DNA from: Secundilactobacillus yichangensis
Lineage (GTDB): Bacteria; Bacillota; Bacilli; Lactobacillales; Lactobacillaceae
NCBI RefSeq assembly: GCF_016861565.1
Contig: NZ_BOLK01000021.1
Span: 1 to 32,260, forward strand
DNA length: 32,260 nt
Direction of reading: 5' to 3'
Made by a program: the position numbers and the translations under genes. The notes beneath the pieces are model-generated. The model was given only the letters and a program-made list of their open reading frames with translations. It was not told the DNA's origin and made no database searches. Every line of letters begins with the position of its first letter. The stretch's first letter is position 1. Shown piece by piece: positions 30,835 to 32,260 of the stretch.

Positions 30835-31845
30835 CTAGGCCCAATCAACGGCAGGCTGTTTGCTCAAAATATCGTCAATCTTAGCAAGCTCTTCATCGGA
30901 GAACTTCAAGTTATCCAAAGCTTTGACGTTATCGACTAACTGCTGCGGCCGGCTGGCACCAACTAAGACGCAAGCCAATTCTGGTTCCCGTAAGTTCCAT
31001 GCTAATGCCATTTCAGCTAAGGTTTGGTGACGGGATTCAGCAACTTCGTTGAGTGCTTTCACCGTTTTCAAGGTTTGCTCAACTTGACTTGGTTCCAAGA
31101 ATGGACTGGTTGATTTGGCAGCTCGTGAATCCTTTGGAATGCCGTTCAAGTATTTGTCGGTTAGCAAGCCTTGGCACAGTGAACTAAATCCAGCTGCGGC
31201 TTTATGGTACTTCTTCAAAACTGGGAAGAGGTCGTTTTCAATGCCACGGTTAAACATGTTATAGCGTGGCTGGTGAACCACAAACGGGGTGTGCATGTCT
31301 TCGAAGCACTTGATGATGGCTTCAGTCTGAGCACCGGAATAGTTTGAGATTCCCACGTAGAGTGCCTTACCTTCACGAACAAGGCTGTCTAAAGCTTGAG
31401 CGGTTTCGTAAACGTTGGTTTCTGGATCCGGACGGTGACTGTAGAAAATATCCACGTAGTCCAAGCCCATGCGCTTAAGGCTTTGGTCAGCACTCGCCAT
31501 GATGCTCTTGCGAGAGCCCCAGTTACCATAAGGACCATCCCACATTTCGTAGCCGGCCTTGCTGGCGATGACCATTTCATCACGGTAGGGTTTCATGTCA
31601 GTGGCCATGATCCGGCCGAAGTTTTCTTCGGCACTGCCAGGTTCAGGACCGTAGTTATTCGCTAAATCAAAATAAGTAATGCCTAGATCGAATGCTTGCT
31701 GCACGATAGCGCGCATATTTTCGTAAGCGTCAACGGAACCAAAGTTATGCCAGAAACCTAAACCAATGGCTGATAGTTTCAAACCGCTATCACCTAGTCG
31801 ATTGTAGACCATGCTGTCATAACGGTTGGAGTTTGCTTCATACAT
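30835..31845 (-). CDS. Aldo/keto reductase (YghZ / L-glyceraldehyde 3-phosphate reductase type)
   Basis: A 336-residue oxidoreductase. Catalytic residues are Asp60 and Tyr65 (YFDLANNYGPEPGSAEENFG), Lys96 (IASKAGYEMWDGPYG) and His137 (YSHRPDP). The ANNYGPEPG and GYEMWDGPYG segments are characteristic of the YghZ/GpR branch, whose E. coli member reduces L-glyceraldehyde 3-phosphate; detoxification of reactive aldehydes such as methylglyoxal is also reported for that branch. The frame opens with TTG at 31851, but ATG 31845 has GCAGG 10 bases ahead and is preferred. It converges on melA. Upstream lies an inverted repeat, ATAACTT (31866-31872) with AAGTTAT (31878-31884), which may be an operator. 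Confidence 0.92.
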   Translation of the reverse strand: MYEANSNRYDSMVYNRLGDSGLKLSAIGLGFWHNFGSVDAYENMRAIVQQAFDLGITYFDLANNYGPEPGSAEENFGRIMATDMKPYRDEMVIASKAGYEMWDGPYGNWGSRKSIMASADQSLKRMGLDYVDIFYSHRPDPETNVYETAQALDSLVREGKALYVGISNYSGAQTEAIIKCFEDMHTPFVVHQPRYNMFNRGIENDLFPVLKKYHKAAAGFSSLCQGLLTDKYLNGIPKDSRAAKSTSPFLEPSQVEQTLKTVKALNEVAESRHQTLAEMALAWNLREPELACVLVGASRPQQLVDNVKALDNLKFSDEELAKIDDILSKQPAVDWA

Positions 31846-31865
31846 TCCCAAATTACCTGCTACTG

Positions 31866-31884
31866 ATAACTTATAAAAAGTTAT
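31866..31884. promoter_or_regulatory. Operator-like inverted repeat upstream of the YghZ-like gene
   Basis: ATAACTT, five bases, AAGTTAT: a perfect 7-bp inverted repeat 20 bases ahead of the start codon. The 31885-32000 stretch up to the TnpB stop holds no gene; GGCTAGCC near 31970 is a short palindrome that may belong to the insertion sequence end. Confidence 0.45.
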
Positions 31885-32000
31885 AGATCATTCTTGCTTC
31901 TCCCTACCCTGCCTCGCATGAAACTCGCTAATACAGTTGGTATGATAGTCCACAAGCGTTAATTCCCGGCTAGCCACCGGTACATGCTTTGAAGCCTGTT

Positions 32001-32260
32001 TTAGTAGGCTAATTCAAAGTTTTCAGTATCCCTGATATTCAGGGCCGCATTAATATCTCGGTCTTCAGTATAATTACAATTCTGGCACTCATACACCCGA
32101 TCTTTGAGTTTCAAATCAACTTTTTTATGGCCACACCGGTGACACACTTTAGAAGTTGGTTCAAAACGGTTAATCAAGTGTACGGGAATGCCTAAATGCT
32201 GGCACTTAGCAATCAATTTAAGCCGAAAATTATAGAAACCTTGATAACTGATTACCTTAG
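32001..32260 (-). CDS. IS200/IS605 family TnpB (OrfB) RNA-guided nuclease, C-terminal part
   Basis: The frame is open to the window end; the visible ~85 residues are the C-terminus. The zinc ribbon is intact (SKVCHRCGHKK ... YECQNCN) and is followed by DRDINAALNI, which carries the last RuvC aspartate. FEPTSKVC is the usual entry to the ribbon. TnpB proteins are reRNA-guided nucleases that maintain their insertion sequence. The catalytic Asp is present, so this part is not inactivated. The protein ends shortly after NI, which is normal. No TnpA transposase is visible; it would be outside the window. The TTG at 32216 is internal, not a start. Confidence 0.9.
   Translation of the reverse strand, partial: KVISYQGFYNFRLKLIAKCQHLGIPVHLINRFEPTSKVCHRCGHKKVDLKLKDRVYECQNCNYTEDRDINAALNIRDTENFELAY

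Overview
The window reads as a stretch of a Lactobacillaceae chromosome. The evidence is the heterodimeric LacL/LacM beta-galactosidase, a GH36 alpha-galactosidase, a CcpN-like CBS repressor, an LCP protein, T-box control, strong AGGAGG ribosome sites, TTG/GTG starts and moderate GC. No rRNA, tRNA, CRISPR array or intact prophage was seen. Both window ends cut genes: a matrixin-type protease on the left and an IS200/IS605-type TnpB on the right.

Layout. 1-3.0 kb: end of a matrixin-like metalloprotease, a minus-strand choline/carnitine acyltransferase-family protein (unusual for a lactic acid bacterium) and a divergent GPP34-like protein. 3.0-4.85 kb: a 1.85 kb stretch with no convincing gene; 3805-4550 is packed with consecutive perfect or near-perfect inverted repeats and looks like a large structured non-coding RNA. 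4.85-6.7 kb: a YtrA-type GntR regulator, ABC ATPase and permease operon behind an operator-like palindrome. 6.9-7.9 kb: a DMT-family exporter. 7.9-9.6 kb: an APC amino acid permease preceded by a complete attenuator, made of a promoter, a 26-codon leader peptide with four consecutive Phe codons, an antiterminator and a terminator. 9.7-12.4 kb: an LCP protein and a GlcD/D-lactate dehydrogenase-type flavoprotein. 12.4-14.0 kb: a ~97-bp tandem intergenic repeat, then a FabK-like enzyme with a divergent peptide deformylase paralogue. 14.2-15.5 kb: a PanE/D-2-hydroxyacid dehydrogenase-family gene under a T-box whose specifier reads AUC (Ile). 15.7-20.7 kb: housekeeping and stress genes (unknown 241-aa protein, YcaC-like hydrolase, DUF554, Dps, AlkD, AEC transporter). 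20.9-23.8 kb: lacLM. 23.8-27.5 kb: two aldo/keto reductases, a MerR regulator and an orphan AP2-domain protein behind a palindrome-rich leader. 27.7-30.8 kb: CcpN-like repressor and melA. 30.8-31.9 kb: a third aldo/keto reductase. 32.0 kb to the end: TnpB C-terminus.

How the parts connect. lacL and melA both carry a cre-like GCGCT-centred palindrome just downstream of their -10 boxes, so the two galactoside-hydrolysing systems are probably co-repressed by CcpA or a LacI-family relative. Two amino-acid-sensing leaders (Phe attenuator, Ile T-box) point to amino acid uptake and branched-chain keto acid reduction responding to charged tRNA. The clearest candidates for undescribed biology are the Phe attenuator and the hairpin-dense 3805-4550 region.
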